Shown here: positions 31,829-41,172 of the stretch, in pieces | Layout: the number at the start of each line of letters is the position of its first letter | Numbering within the stretch: position 1 is the first letter of the stretch | Origin: Candidatus Saccharimonadota bacterium | Lineage (GTDB): Bacteria > Patescibacteriota > Saccharimonadia > Saccharimonadales > UBA4665 | NCBI GenBank assembly: GCA_025928155.1 | Contig: JAICKC010000008.1 | Location: forward strand, 1-61,979 | Direction of reading: 5' to 3' | DNA: 61,979 nucleotides | Notes under the pieces: generated by a model | Told to the model about the DNA's origin: nothing | Database searches by the model: none | What the model saw: the letters and a program-made list of their open reading frames with translations, nothing else | Translations under genes and position numbers: made by a program

Positions 31829-32653
31829 ATGAAAATTGGCATACAGGGAGAATTAGGATCATTCCACCACGAGGCCGCCAAGCGGCTCATGCCCGAGGCG
31901 GAGATTGTACCGCGACCAAACTTTGCGGCCGTATTCCAGGCTGTGAGGAGTGGCAAGGCGGAGTACGGTTTGTGCGCCATCGAGAACAGCACTTACGGTT
32001 CGATTAACGAAGTCTACCGACTGCTCGAGCGGCACAATGTGTGGGTAGTGCGTGAGGTGCAGCTACGCATTGCCCAGCAGCTCATCGGCCCGCAGGCGGT
32101 GAGCTTGGATGAGCTGGCTGCGGCAGACGACGTGCGTATACTGAGCCAGGGGCCGGCCTTTGCACAGGTAGAATTGTGGCTCGACGCCCACTTACCGAAG
32201 GCTGTACGCGAAGAGGTGGGTGACACAGCCTTAAGCGTCCACGAAGTAGTACGGCGCGGCGACCCGCACGCGCTTGCAGTGGCTGGCAAGTTCGCCGCCG
32301 AAACATACGGCGGCCATCTTGTCGCCAAGGACATTCAGGACGAGTCCGATAACCTTACACGCTTCATACTGTTTGTTAAAGAGCAGCGCGACGTGCCTGG
32401 TGCGACGCACGCTTCAATGATTCTCAAAACCGACCACACTCCCGGTGCATTGCTGCGCGCCCTGCAGATTTTTGCCGAGCACGACTGTAATCTTGTTAAA
32501 CTCGACAGCCACCCTATCCCCGGCGACCAGCGGCACTATGCGTTCTATATAGACTACAAGCTAGCCACACTGCTCACTAACCCCTCCCTCATTAAAGAGC
32601 TGGAGCAGCAAAGCTGCTCCGTAAAACTCTTTGGGGAATATGCTTCGATCTAA
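31829..32653 (+). CDS. pheA: Prephenate dehydratase
   Basis: Converts prephenate to phenylpyruvate in phenylalanine synthesis. 274 aa from ATG 31829 (MKIGIQGELGSFHHEAA); ATG 31820 in frame is an alternative. Catalytic domain 1-185 includes CAIENSTYGSINEVY and the TRF motif NLTRFILF. The ACT domain (about 195-270) carries KLDSHPIPGDQRHYAFYID, where the usual ESRP effector motif reads DSHP, so feedback by Phe may differ. No chorismate mutase or other aromatic genes are nearby; it may work on an imported or separately encoded precursor supply. Confidence 0.93.
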   Translation: MKIGIQGELGSFHHEAAKRLMPEAEIVPRPNFAAVFQAVRSGKAEYGLCAIENSTYGSINEVYRLLERHNVWVVREVQLRIAQQLIGPQAVSLDELAAADDVRILSQGPAFAQVELWLDAHLPKAVREEVGDTALSVHEVVRRGDPHALAVAGKFAAETYGGHLVAKDIQDESDNLTRFILFVKEQRDVPGATHASMILKTDHTPGALLRALQIFAEHDCNLVKLDSHPIPGDQRHYAFYIDYKLATLLTNPSLIKELEQQSCSVKLFGEYASI

Positions 32654-32661
32654 CAGCAAAC

Positions 32662-34209
32662 CTAGATACGTGGACCGTCGTGGAAGTAGTTGCCGCGCCA
32701 GAAGTAACCAGCGCCAACAAAGTGGTCATGGTCATGCATATGCTTGTTGTTGCCACCATGGCAATTCTTATCTTTGCCAGCAGGAGCGTCGCCCGTTATG
32801 TCGCCGATGTTAGCGTCGACCGAGTTGATCCAACTACCGTTCTGACAGGTGTCATACTCCCAGCCCCACCAGTCGAGACTGTCGCCGCTAGTTGAGCTGA
32901 AGTAACTCAGATAGCTTGGCCGTGCACCAGTGCAGGTAGCGTCGTAACCCGGAGCGGTCCCAGTACACCCCAGATCAAAGGTGCCAAGATAGCCGTGCGT
33001 ATGGTAGTTGACGCTACCAATGAAAGCGCCTGTGAAGTTGGTCGTACGGTAACCGCCATCAATTTGGCCGAGTACACCGTCATCGACCGTGTCAGTGCCG
33101 TTCGCGCTATCGCCGGCAAAGGTTACAAAATTACCGTTATCTTTTACGATGGCACAGTAGTTGCCGGTGCTTACTTGCCAGATGTTAAGATCTCGGTTAA
33201 TCGTGTCGTTGGCCCATGCGTTGCCGTGCACCGCTGAGTCATAGTCGTTTACAAGCCTATAGCTGACATCAACAACTTCTTTTGACTGTCTGGTGAGATC
33301 ACACTGTGACGCCTGTAGATTGTCACCGGGGACCGTTATCTTGGCCGGCTCAAAATCATAGGTAGTTCGGTGGCTAGCAGTGCCGAAGGTGACGGCATCA
33401 ATAGCACCGGTGTAGCTCGCAGGACCAGGCTCCCCTACGCGTACGCCTAGCCAGCTGTCGCTGGACAGGATGTCAGCGCTCGGGAAGGCGTCCATAATGT
33501 CATTCCATGTTCGGTATTCACTTATGTTGCCATCCGGCCACTTATTGCCATTACTGGCGTAGCCAGACCAAGTCCAAAGCGCGTTGCCACCGTCAATAGC
33601 ATCAAAGGTATTCCATCTGTCCTGGGGGACCGCGCCGTTAGCGCTTGGTACATAGACTAGGCGCTTTTGCCAGGTGTCAGAGCCGTTGAAGTCCACATTA
33701 AAATTCAAATAGGGCGACTCGTTGGGTCCGGCCACTCCCGAATGCGAATAAGCCACGAAAGATAAGTCCGTAATGTCCGCCAGCTTCGTGCCCTTAAACT
33801 GATAGGTAGCAATATTCTTACGGTCGTTTGGGCTACCACCAAGCGTGAACTCTACGCTGCCCTGTCCATTCGGCGGTGTAGTCGGCCCATACACGAAGTT
33901 GCCGAGTGTGTTGTCCACCGCATCTGTAGTGTCGTTATACATGAACCATTTGTTCAGCCCGTCGCTCCTTACTACTGTCGGACTCGAAGAAGTGTTATCG
34001 AGGTCTGCCTGCCTGACAACTACCGTACTGACAGTCTGATGTTGAGGCCAGTGCCAGGGTTGTGACTGAGCATTTACCGAACCAAAATAGGCCAGTGACA
34101 AACCACCGCCACTCAGAGCTAAGCCCGTGGCCATTACCACAAGCCCTGTCTTAGTTTTGACCCTTTGCACGCCGTGCCGAATAGAATACTTACGATACGA
34201 TAGCCGCAT
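32662..34209 (-). CDS. Large secreted protein with His-rich C-terminus
   Basis: 515 aa from ATG 34209, with AAGGAGATAT 6 nt upstream. Signal peptide or anchor at about 18-45 (TGLVVMATGLALSGGGLSLA, ending near VNA). The mature part is rich in Asp, Gly, Asn, Trp and aromatic residues, as in beta-sandwich extracellular proteins. The tail contains CHGGNNKHMHDHDHF and WRGNYFHDG, a likely metal-binding segment. No enzyme family recognised. Convergent with pheA (8 nt). Confidence 0.75.
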   Translation of the reverse strand: MRLSYRKYSIRHGVQRVKTKTGLVVMATGLALSGGGLSLAYFGSVNAQSQPWHWPQHQTVSTVVVRQADLDNTSSSPTVVRSDGLNKWFMYNDTTDAVDNTLGNFVYGPTTPPNGQGSVEFTLGGSPNDRKNIATYQFKGTKLADITDLSFVAYSHSGVAGPNESPYLNFNVDFNGSDTWQKRLVYVPSANGAVPQDRWNTFDAIDGGNALWTWSGYASNGNKWPDGNISEYRTWNDIMDAFPSADILSSDSWLGVRVGEPGPASYTGAIDAVTFGTASHRTTYDFEPAKITVPGDNLQASQCDLTRQSKEVVDVSYRLVNDYDSAVHGNAWANDTINRDLNIWQVSTGNYCAIVKDNGNFVTFAGDSANGTDTVDDGVLGQIDGGYRTTNFTGAFIGSVNYHTHGYLGTFDLGCTGTAPGYDATCTGARPSYLSYFSSTSGDSLDWWGWEYDTCQNGSWINSVDANIGDITGDAPAGKDKNCHGGNNKHMHDHDHFVGAGYFWRGNYFHDGPRI

Positions 34210-34355
34210 ATGTGTATATCTCCTTGCTTCCCACATTTTTGTTAAGGTCTAAGTCTCGAACCTAGTGGCATAATACCGTAGATTTTTATCAGACCGCAAT
34301 GCTTGTGTTAAAAACACAATAGCTGCACTCTTGCGCGCCTTATGGGTATATCCCC

Positions 34356-34384
34356 TTGTCTACAGAGGTGATTTGTCGTAAAAT
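34356..34384 (+). promoter_or_regulatory. Promoter of tRNA-Phe
   Basis: TTGTCT (34356-34361), 17-nt spacer, TAAAAT (34379-34384), 14 nt before the tRNA 5' end. Confidence 0.7.
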
Positions 34385-34398
34385 ACCGAGGTTAGCGT

Positions 34399-34474
34399 GG
34401 CGCTTTAGCTCAGTTGGTAGAGCAGAGGCCTGAAGAGCCTTGTGTCCCCAGTTCGAGTCTGGGAGGCGCCACCA
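34399..34474 (+). tRNA. tRNA-Phe(GAA)
   Basis: Acceptor GGCGCTT / AGGCGCC (one G-U), discriminator A and encoded CCA (34472-34474). Anticodon loop CTGAAGA gives GAA; T loop TTCGAGT. Confidence 0.96.
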
Positions 34475-34514
34475 AAGTAAATACCCCAGCCGTACGTTGG
34501 GGTATTTACTTTTT
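34475..34514 (+). terminator. Bidirectional terminator after tRNA-Phe
   Basis: AAGTAAATACCCC / GGGGTATTTACTT stem of 13 or more bp followed by T-run on plus and preceded by A-run, so it can also serve the convergent gene at 34521. Confidence 0.92.
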
Positions 34515-34520
34515 ATATGC

Positions 34521-35825
34521 CTACTCTTTGACGGTCGGTATTGCGGCAGCTAGGAGAGTCTGATACTGGCTTGTTACGCCTGGGCAGGCTTTGGTAAATG
34601 CTGTGCCGGTGTAGAGCGAGGCGTCGGTCAGGAAGTCGTAGAAGTGATTACCAACCTTCCAGACCTTGCGCCCTTTGGCATCGAGGAAGTAGTCGCCGCC
34701 TGTAGCCTTGTGGGCAGCGTAGTACTGCGCCAGTGTCATGGTACCAGCATTAGTCGGCGCGTTTGGTATACTCTTTGCTGCTTTGCTTGGTACGAACTGG
34801 TCAAACTCGACACTAGCCTCCTGGTTGTGGGCGTTGAAGTAGGCAATGCAAGCCGGTGCAAACATTTTGGTTGTGGTGAAGTCGTAGATGTTTTCTCCTG
34901 GGTCAACTTGGTAGTACAGGCCCCCGACTAAGGATTGCGGTGCGGTAAAGCTGACCTTCCACTTCAAGAGGTGCACAGTTGATGACGCTACATGACCCCA
35001 GGCTGGGATAACGTCATCCGATGCGACCGTAAAGCTTTTGCCGTTAAGTGTACAGGTTTCGGTGCCATTGCTGTTCTGCTTTTCCGTGCCGCCGAGTTCC
35101 ATACATTCGTTGAAGTTGCTAGCGGTAGTTGTACCAGAACCGGACCCTGAACCGCTCGTTTTAGGTGGTGCTGTGCAGCCAGCATTTAAGCCGGCGGTTA
35201 CGCCTGCACGCCGATAGGAATCAGCGTAGCCTTCTGGAGTATGGGTCTTGACGGCAACGTCTCGGCCAGCCAGAGTGTGGCCGTCGCTAGACAGTTGGGC
35301 ATTGACTGCGTCTGCACAAAGCTGCTGCCACGTTGCGGTGTCGACTTTGCCATTCGGAGTCGGCGCTATGACAGGTACGGGCTTGACTCCGGGCTTAGGG
35401 GTTGCCACTGTCGTTACCATATGCTGTGCGGCGTATTTCTGGAATATCGTTACCTGGTTGCTCGTTGCTGTATTGTATACCGAGCTGACTTTGCCGAATT
35501 GGTTATTAACAAGCAGTAAGTTGCTCTTATAGCTGCCTTGCGTCAGCTTGGCATATCCTGTGTCTTTGCTAAGCCCCGTAATCTTATTACCTGGGTCAGC
35601 CCCCACATTGCGGGCATAGATACCGTTAAGCATCTGCTGTATGTACTGTACACACTGAACTGGTTTGGTGCCCGTTGTTGCCGCAAGGGTCTGGGAGTTA
35701 CACGGCAGGCTTTGCGCCTGGGATTGTTTATACACATAGGTGCCGATGGCTCCGACAACCACTATAACGAGTATCGGCGCTACAAAATGTATATGCCCAC
35801 GCTGACCCAACGTATGTAATCTCAT
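34521..35825 (-). CDS. Anchored protein with peptidoglycan-binding-like region
   Basis: 434 aa. One helix near the N-terminus (FVAPILVIVVVGAIGTYVY, about 14-32). Residues about 50-175 contain CVQYIQQMLNGIY, VTIFQKYAAQH and PNGKVDTATWQQLCADAVN, which fit the LQ...LN...fQ...G-x-V-D-x-x-TW pattern of PGBD-1 domains. A Gly/Ser linker (SGSGSGSGTTT) leads to a second outer domain of about 200 residues. May bind cell wall of the cell itself or of a host; no catalytic motif seen. Confidence 0.75.
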   Translation of the reverse strand: MRLHTLGQRGHIHFVAPILVIVVVGAIGTYVYKQSQAQSLPCNSQTLAATTGTKPVQCVQYIQQMLNGIYARNVGADPGNKITGLSKDTGYAKLTQGSYKSNLLLVNNQFGKVSSVYNTATSNQVTIFQKYAAQHMVTTVATPKPGVKPVPVIAPTPNGKVDTATWQQLCADAVNAQLSSDGHTLAGRDVAVKTHTPEGYADSYRRAGVTAGLNAGCTAPPKTSGSGSGSGTTTASNFNECMELGGTEKQNSNGTETCTLNGKSFTVASDDVIPAWGHVASSTVHLLKWKVSFTAPQSLVGGLYYQVDPGENIYDFTTTKMFAPACIAYFNAHNQEASVEFDQFVPSKAAKSIPNAPTNAGTMTLAQYYAAHKATGGDYFLDAKGRKVWKVGNHFYDFLTDASLYTGTAFTKACPGVTSQYQTLLAAAIPTVKE

Positions 35826-35948
35826 GAAGATATCCCCTTTACCGATGCGGCAACTTAATCGGACCCTATATCGCTTACGATTATTGGCTACAGAAAAGGT
35901 ATTGTCAATATTCGCTGGACACTAGTCATTTTGCACGCCAATTTTGGT

Positions 35949-36641
35949 CTAGTTGACGGCAGTACCAAAGAGATGGCCGACGAAGTAGGTGGCGGCCATG
36001 GCCACCGCACCACCGACCACAACACGTATAATGGCCCGCTTTCGCGAAGCGGTGCCGACGGTGGCACTCAAGTAGCCGGTAATACAGAGTGCGATAAGCA
36101 CAGCCACAAATGTCACTGCCACGCGGGTATGGCGGCTAGCCGTGATGACGGCAATGAGCGGGACCAGTGCGCCGATAGTAAATGACACAAACGAAGCGAC
36201 TGCCGCCTGTGTAGGATTGTTTAGGTCCTCCTCGTCGAGGTTTAGCTCGGCGTCCAAATGGGCGGCTAGTGGGTCTTTGGCGGTAAGTTCCTTGGCTACA
36301 AGAAGAGCGGTGGCCCTGCTTACTCCCTTCGCCTCGAACGTCTGAGCTAAGCCTTCGAGCTCGTGTTTCGGGTCGTCCGCCAAGCGTCTTTTTTCGCGCG
36401 CGATGAATGACTTCTCGGCGTCAGATTGACTGCTAACGCTGACATATTCACCTACGGCCATGCTGAATGCGCCGGCTACCAGACCTGCCAGGCCGGCGAT
36501 AAAGATGGTGTGTTTTTCGCTGGTCGCGCCGGCTACACCGAGGATAATACTCGACACGCTTACGATGCCGTCGTTGGCGCCAAGTACTGCCGCCCGCAGC
36601 CAGTTCAGCGTGGCATTACTTGCTCTATCTTTATTTTCCAT
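35949..36641 (-). CDS. VIT1/CCC1-type Fe2+/Mn2+ transporter
   Basis: 230 aa, five helices. AAVLGANDGIVSVSSIILGV (about 17-36), AGAFSMAVGEYVSVSSQ (about 56-72) and the cytoplasmic Glu-rich metal-binding hook (EREKRRLADDPKHELEGL and DPLAAHLDAELNLDEED) are family hallmarks. Exports iron or manganese from the cytosol in characterised relatives. Lies 24 nt from the stomatin gene on the same strand. Confidence 0.93.
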   Translation of the reverse strand: MENKDRASNATLNWLRAAVLGANDGIVSVSSIILGVAGATSEKHTIFIAGLAGLVAGAFSMAVGEYVSVSSQSDAEKSFIAREKRRLADDPKHELEGLAQTFEAKGVSRATALLVAKELTAKDPLAAHLDAELNLDEEDLNNPTQAAVASFVSFTIGALVPLIAVITASRHTRVAVTFVAVLIALCITGYLSATVGTASRKRAIIRVVVGGAVAMAATYFVGHLFGTAVN

Positions 36642-36665
36642 GCTTACAACTACCGTAGCTTACTG

Positions 36666-37427
36666 CTAATGTTCCTTGGCCATAAAATCTTTGATGGACT
36701 TCACGGTGTCCATGAACTGGGCCGGGAACACGATGGTGCTGTTTTTCTCCACTGCGATGTCGCTTAAGACCTGTAGGTTGCGCAGTTGCAAGGCAATGGG
36801 ATGCGCAGCAATGATGTCGGCCGCTTCGCCCAGCTTGGCGGCACTCAGCTGTTCGCCTTCCGCGGCGATTACCTTGGCGCGCTTTTCACGCTCGGCCTCG
36901 GCCTGTTTGGCCATGGCGCGCTGCATAGTGTCGGGTAACTGGATGTCTTTGACCTCTACTGTGCTCACCAGCACGCCCCATTTTTCGGTGGAGGCTTCCA
37001 GCACATCCTTGATTTTTGCATTGATAGCCGTGGTTTCACTCAATACCTCGTCAAGCGAGCTCTGGCCGACAATGTTGCGCACCGTGGTCTGAGCAATCTG
37101 GTAAATAGCCGATACCACGTTTTGGATCTCCACTACAGCCTTCACGGGGTCGGTAATCTGGTAATACGCCACCGCCGACACGTCAATTGATACGTTGTCT
37201 TTCGTGATAATCTTTTGCGAGTCGACCGGCAACGTCACGATCTGCATACTGACTTTGCGCATCTGGTCAACCATGGGAATAATGAGCCTGAGGCCCGGCT
37301 GCTTCACATCGCGCCGCACCCGTCCCAGCCTGAACACCACGCCACGTTCGTATTGGTTAATAATCCGCACACCCCCGGCGATAGCCACCAGCGCCACAAT
37401 GATAAGAAAAATAAAGACTGCAGCCAC
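36666..37427 (-). CDS. SPFH/stomatin-like protein (slipin)
   Basis: 253 aa. One N-terminal helix (about 3-22), SPFH domain ([18 protein letters not shown] ... [16 protein letters not shown]), a helical region rich in Ala/Glu ([20 protein letters not shown]) and a C-terminal segment. Slipins form membrane microdomain scaffolds and are often next to NfeD proteases; none is adjacent here. Confidence 0.92.
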   Translation of the reverse strand: MAAVFIFLIIVALVAIAGGVRIINQYERGVVFRLGRVRRDVKQPGLRLIIPMVDQMRKVSMQIVTLPVDSQKIITKDNVSIDVSAVAYYQITDPVKAVVEIQNVVSAIYQIAQTTVRNIVGQSSLDEVLSETTAINAKIKDVLEASTEKWGVLVSTVEVKDIQLPDTMQRAMAKQAEAEREKRAKVIAAEGEQLSAAKLGEAADIIAAHPIALQLRNLQVLSDIAVEKNSTIVFPAQFMDTVKSIKDFMAKEH

Positions 37428-37488
37428 GTTCGATTCTCCTCGTTACAAGAGGTATTGTAGGCTGCCTAACTCCGGCGCGCAAGCGACT

Positions 37489-38217
37489 TTAGTCGCTAAG
37501 CTCAACCGGCGCCACTTCCTGCAGCGGCAGCCACGGCTGCGGGTGCCGCAACTGGTTCTTGAGCAGCCATCGGGCATGCGAAAAACCAGTCTTGAAGTAC
37601 CGTTGATGCGTCTTACCGTAGCGCTGTTTCTGCGTGATCTGGTATTCGGCAAAGCTGACCACCGGACTGAGCATGGCCTCGATTTTGATCTGCGGGCTTA
37701 AATTCCAATCGCCCTGATCGAGCGTCAGCTGCTCTCGCGCCACACACGTCAGCACCCACATGCCCGACAGAATGTCATCGATACGTTTGCAGTACAGCAG
37801 CCACACCTCCGCGTTGAGCAGCCATACGCCAAGCCGCAACTTAAATGGAATACGAGAACGCTTAAGCCGTGCGCACGACACAAAGTCGAGTCGCTGCTCT
37901 AGCATGTGATCAATCACGCGCCCTAGCTCTTCTATGGGATATGTGCCGTCGGCATCAATACCAACAATGAGGTCACCCCTGGCCGTGGCCATCGCGGTCA
38001 TATGCGCAAAACCGTAACCGATACCGTCCCGCGTACGGTCATCACGCCGCACCGTCGCACCGGCGGCACGCGCCACCTCTACGCTGTCGTCCGTAGAGGC
38101 GTTGCTTACGACGATTACCTCATCCACAAAACTCGGTATCGACTCAATAATCGCAGCCAGGTGCCCAGCCTCGTTTCGACACGGAAGGCAGACACTAATG
38201 GTAAGGTTGCGATACAT
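37489..38217 (-). CDS. Glycosyltransferase family 2
   Basis: 242 aa. GT-A fold start (SVCLPCRNEAGHLAAIIESI), nucleotide-binding VIVVSNASTDDS, DxD-like DADGTYP (about 88-94), and a C-terminal acceptor region. Similar to dolichol-phosphate sugar synthases/polyprenyl-P transferases but with a short C-terminus and no membrane helices. Near the GT-C-like and PAP2 genes, so a lipid-linked or surface-glycan role is plausible. Confidence 0.9.
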   Translation of the reverse strand: MYRNLTISVCLPCRNEAGHLAAIIESIPSFVDEVIVVSNASTDDSVEVARAAGATVRRDDRTRDGIGYGFAHMTAMATARGDLIVGIDADGTYPIEELGRVIDHMLEQRLDFVSCARLKRSRIPFKLRLGVWLLNAEVWLLYCKRIDDILSGMWVLTCVAREQLTLDQGDWNLSPQIKIEAMLSPVVSFAEYQITQKQRYGKTHQRYFKTGFSHARWLLKNQLRHPQPWLPLQEVAPVELSD

Positions 38218-38249
38218 AGTGCATATGTTTTCCTGGACTCAAGTATACG

Positions 38250-40280
38250 CTATTCGCCGTGGGGAATTGCACACTTGTCCGCAGCGTGCGTGTAGGCCGT
38301 TGCAGCCCGTACTGTATACACCTGGTATATCCCCGCCCGTGCCACTAGCTTCAGGTAGGGGCGCGTCCTGGCCAGGCGCGTCACTGCCGAACTATACGGC
38401 GGATCGGTAATAATGCGCGTAATACCGGCGGCTTGCAAGTCGGCAAGCTTTAGTGATTTGGCGAGCTGAAGCGTGCACTGTCCGCGCAGGTGGATATTAC
38501 TCACCGGGCTCTCGTTTTCTGGGTTCATACTATACACATTAGTGGGAACCACGCCCGGAATGCGGATGTTGAGGTTTGGATCGTTACTATACACCAGTTG
38601 ATTTTGCAGCTGTGGTGCCAGCTGCGCAAGCGCCCTCAAGCTTTCCTGGCGGTTCACCGCAAACTGTACATTCTTTTTGTCTTGCAAGGTTGCAATATTG
38701 TAGTCGTTCGTTCGCGGCCAAGTAAAATACCACACGAATAGCCCCATGGTGACGGCCAGCATGCTATAGCTTAGGCGCGTGTACCCCCATCGCCGCAGCG
38801 GCCACTCCACTAGGAACAGCAGCCCCAGCATTGCCCCCACCATACCAAACACATTCAATTCCTGAAAACGCGCAATAAACCATGGGGGCACGCTGCCACC
38901 CGCGACTCGCCAAAACAGCGGGTCGTACATAAGAAGCGCAGCGTAGCAAAACAGTACGGAAAGCGCGATTCGTAGGCTCCAACGCTTCCCCTGCCAGATC
39001 AGTAGGCCGTAGCCCACCAGGGCCAGGAGGTTCGCCCGAAACAACAACGCTAAGCCCGCAAATGCCGCAAAATAGGCGAATAGACGCAGTCTGCTATTTC
39101 GCTGCCGGTCAGCAAACCACACATATGCTATAAGCAGACCGCTGAGAGCGATGACCAATAACGGCATCGCTGGGAGCTGCGATATTACAAACAGTCCGTA
39201 GTGCCGCGGGACCGGCGTCGTAGCACCAAGCGAGCCGGACGTGTAAAGCGCCTTGTCACCGTTGGCATGATTTGGATAGTACAAATTCAGCCCAACCGGC
39301 AGTGCCAGCACTAGGACACATAAGACTGGCGTTAACAGCTGCTTGAATGACACCTGGCGGCCCAGCCATAAAACACCCATCGTCAGTATTAAATAACCGA
39401 GTACAATGAGTGAAAAGAGCGTGTGTGTGCTAGCGACAAGCGCCGCGGCGATAGCCAGCAGCGGCCAGCTCTTTGTTTCCAGCCAGAGCTTTAGACCCAA
39501 CAGCAAAAGCATCGCCCACGCCAACACAATCCGGTCCGGCAACACGGCAAACAGAAAGTAGCCGCTCCACACTATTACTAATAGTGCGGTTACGACGTAT
39601 GCGAGGTACCTATATCTTTTACCCAGATATGTCCAGAGCAGTCCAAACATACTCAGCCAAATGACGAGCCGGTACATGCCGTATGAATTTTTCCAAACTT
39701 CCGCAGCGGTCGTATGTAGCAAGCTTGCCGCCACTGCCATGAGGGCGTTCAGCAGATTCGTGGAATAGCGCGGATCTACTACGCCGTGATTGCTGTAGTA
39801 CGGATCAGCCAGCGCAAAATGTACGTGCTGGAAAAAGGTGATTTTGGCCAGCTGCACCGGCGCATCGCCGTACAGCGGAGCACCGATGCGCAGCGCAAGC
39901 AGGTAGTCGTACAGCAGCGTTGCAGCAAGCACTAGGCCGAGCACAAATGTGGCCCGGGTGTAGCGTGGGCGGTGCAGCTTTTGCATAATAGGTTTGCGGT
40001 TTGCAGCCAGCACGCTGAGCGCCGCAATCAGCAGCAGTAAATATTCGGCTTTTAACGACCACAGCGGCCATTCAAAAATATAAGCTGGTACCGCTATGGG
40101 CAAAAACGGCAGCAGGCCAAGCGTCCACACAAGCACAGCGCGCACGACGGGGTGTGTCGTTTGCAAGTAGTGCATGAATTCGCTGCGCCGCGTCTTTGAC
40201 ACCTGCCGCAGCGTCAGCGCCACAGCCAGCCCGATAAGTCCGAAGCTCAGCCAATACAATTGCAGGAGGACTATAAGCAT
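38250..40280 (-). CDS. Large polytopic membrane protein, GT-C glycosyltransferase-like
   Basis: 676 aa with about 13-15 hydrophobic helices, then a soluble C-terminal domain of about 130 residues. After the second to third helix there is a loop with APLYGDAPVQLAKI and DPYYSNHGVVDPRYSTN, a pattern like the first outer loop of GT-C enzymes that carries the catalytic acid, but the family cannot be fixed. Starts 2 nt downstream of the PAP2 gene end, hence the same operon. Confidence 0.75.
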   Translation of the reverse strand: MLIVLLQLYWLSFGLIGLAVALTLRQVSKTRRSEFMHYLQTTHPVVRAVLVWTLGLLPFLPIAVPAYIFEWPLWSLKAEYLLLLIAALSVLAANRKPIMQKLHRPRYTRATFVLGLVLAATLLYDYLLALRIGAPLYGDAPVQLAKITFFQHVHFALADPYYSNHGVVDPRYSTNLLNALMAVAASLLHTTAAEVWKNSYGMYRLVIWLSMFGLLWTYLGKRYRYLAYVVTALLVIVWSGYFLFAVLPDRIVLAWAMLLLLGLKLWLETKSWPLLAIAAALVASTHTLFSLIVLGYLILTMGVLWLGRQVSFKQLLTPVLCVLVLALPVGLNLYYPNHANGDKALYTSGSLGATTPVPRHYGLFVISQLPAMPLLVIALSGLLIAYVWFADRQRNSRLRLFAYFAAFAGLALLFRANLLALVGYGLLIWQGKRWSLRIALSVLFCYAALLMYDPLFWRVAGGSVPPWFIARFQELNVFGMVGAMLGLLFLVEWPLRRWGYTRLSYSMLAVTMGLFVWYFTWPRTNDYNIATLQDKKNVQFAVNRQESLRALAQLAPQLQNQLVYSNDPNLNIRIPGVVPTNVYSMNPENESPVSNIHLRGQCTLQLAKSLKLADLQAAGITRIITDPPYSSAVTRLARTRPYLKLVARAGIYQVYTVRAATAYTHAADKCAIPHGE

Positions 40281-40282
40281 AG

Positions 40283-40762
40283 CTAGTCCTTGGTGGGACG
40301 GCGCACGTACTTTCTTGCAAGCCGCTCACCGACCCACGCGAGCGCTACTGCAAACCCGGCAAGCAACAAGCCGCCAACAACATCCTGTCCGTGGTGCACG
40401 CCGCTGATTACCCTGGCAGTTCCAATGACTATCGCTAACCCAAGCAGTGTGATGCCGAGCCACCGGTTATAGCGCAGCGCTACAAACGCAATTAAGGCGC
40501 TGAACGCGGTGTGGTCAGACGGAAAACCGTTGTCGGTTGAACTCCCAAAATACGGATGCACGTGGTCGCGTACAAACGGCCGCGGGTCCTGGTGGAATGT
40601 CGTACCGGTCTTTACGAGCACTGCAGCGAGTAGGGCGCTCACGGTGCTGAAGATAATAAAGCGTAGTCGTCGCTGCTTTGGCAAACGTATGAGTACCAGC
40701 AGCCAAGCCAGTATCGGAATAACCACAAAATACTTCGCGATGACGACAACAAGACTATGCAT
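40283..40762 (-). CDS. PAP2-family phosphatase (BcrC/undecaprenyl-PP phosphatase type)
   Basis: 159 aa, about five helices. The three PAP2 motifs are present: K-T-x4-x-DPRPF (KTGTTFHQDPRPF, about 50-62), GFPSDHT (about 78-84) and GVHHGQD (about 121-127) with the catalytic His residues. It would release phosphate from undecaprenyl diphosphate, recycling the carrier used by neighbouring glycosyltransferases. First gene of the unit. Confidence 0.92.
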   Translation of the reverse strand: MHSLVVVIAKYFVVIPILAWLLVLIRLPKQRRLRFIIFSTVSALLAAVLVKTGTTFHQDPRPFVRDHVHPYFGSSTDNGFPSDHTAFSALIAFVALRYNRWLGITLLGLAIVIGTARVISGVHHGQDVVGGLLLAGFAVALAWVGERLARKYVRRPTKD

Positions 40763-40798
40763 CTCGGGTCATTTTACCATTACGGCGAGGATTGCAGC

Positions 40799-40837
40799 CA
40801 TTCAAAAAGCCCACTGCGCAAGTGGGCCTTTTGAATG
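40799..40837 (-). terminator. Terminator of tRNA-Val
   Basis: CATTCAAAAAGCCCACT-GCGC-AAGTGGGCCTTTTGAATG, an almost perfect 17-bp inverted repeat; on the minus strand the GGCCCACTT stem is followed by TTTTTGAATGG. Confidence 0.9.
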
Positions 40838-40912
40838 GTGGGTGATGAGGGGCTCGAACCCCCGACCTCAGCAATGTGAATGCTGCGCTCTAGCCAACTG
40901 AGCTAATCACCC
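40836..40912 (-). tRNA. tRNA-Val(CAC)
   Basis: Acceptor GGGTGAT / ATCACCC, discriminator A, encoded CCA. Anticodon stem CAGCA/TGCTG with loop TTCACAT gives CAC. T loop TTCGAGC. Confidence 0.95.
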
Positions 40913-40936
40913 GATATGAGACGCCCGTATTATATC

Positions 40937-41110
40937 CTAATCATCATGATTGGTCGAGAGGTGGTAGAGGTGGCAGTAGCGGCATTTGTACACTCTGAGT
41001 TTACCACCATAGCGGTGCTCGCTGACGGTAGCTGTGGCCCGTGCCGCTTCGGGGGTGTCAAACGCCAGCTTATCGGCACATGGCAGCGGCACTGGTTCAT
41101 CGCTCTGCAT
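40937..41110 (-). CDS. 57-aa protein with zinc-finger-like Cys pairs
   Basis: Short frame from ATG 41110 to TAG 40937-40939. The first Cys at 11 (PCADKLAFDTPEAARA), then a pair CRYC (43-46) followed by HLYHLS: the C...K-x-x-F-x-T-x2-x-A ... Y-K-C-x2-C-x3-H-L layout seen in small single-domain zinc ribbons. Such tiny Patescibacterial proteins are easily missed. TAGGATA precedes the start. It lies 24 nt upstream of tRNA-Val on the same strand. Role unknown; nucleic-acid binding is possible. Confidence 0.72.
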   Translation of the reverse strand: MQSDEPVPLPCADKLAFDTPEAARATATVSEHRYGGKLRVYKCRYCHLYHLSTNHDD

Positions 41111-41172
41111 TATCCTATGGTACCATCTGCCATAAGTGGATGCGGGCGGTCTGCTACAATAGCATAAGCATC

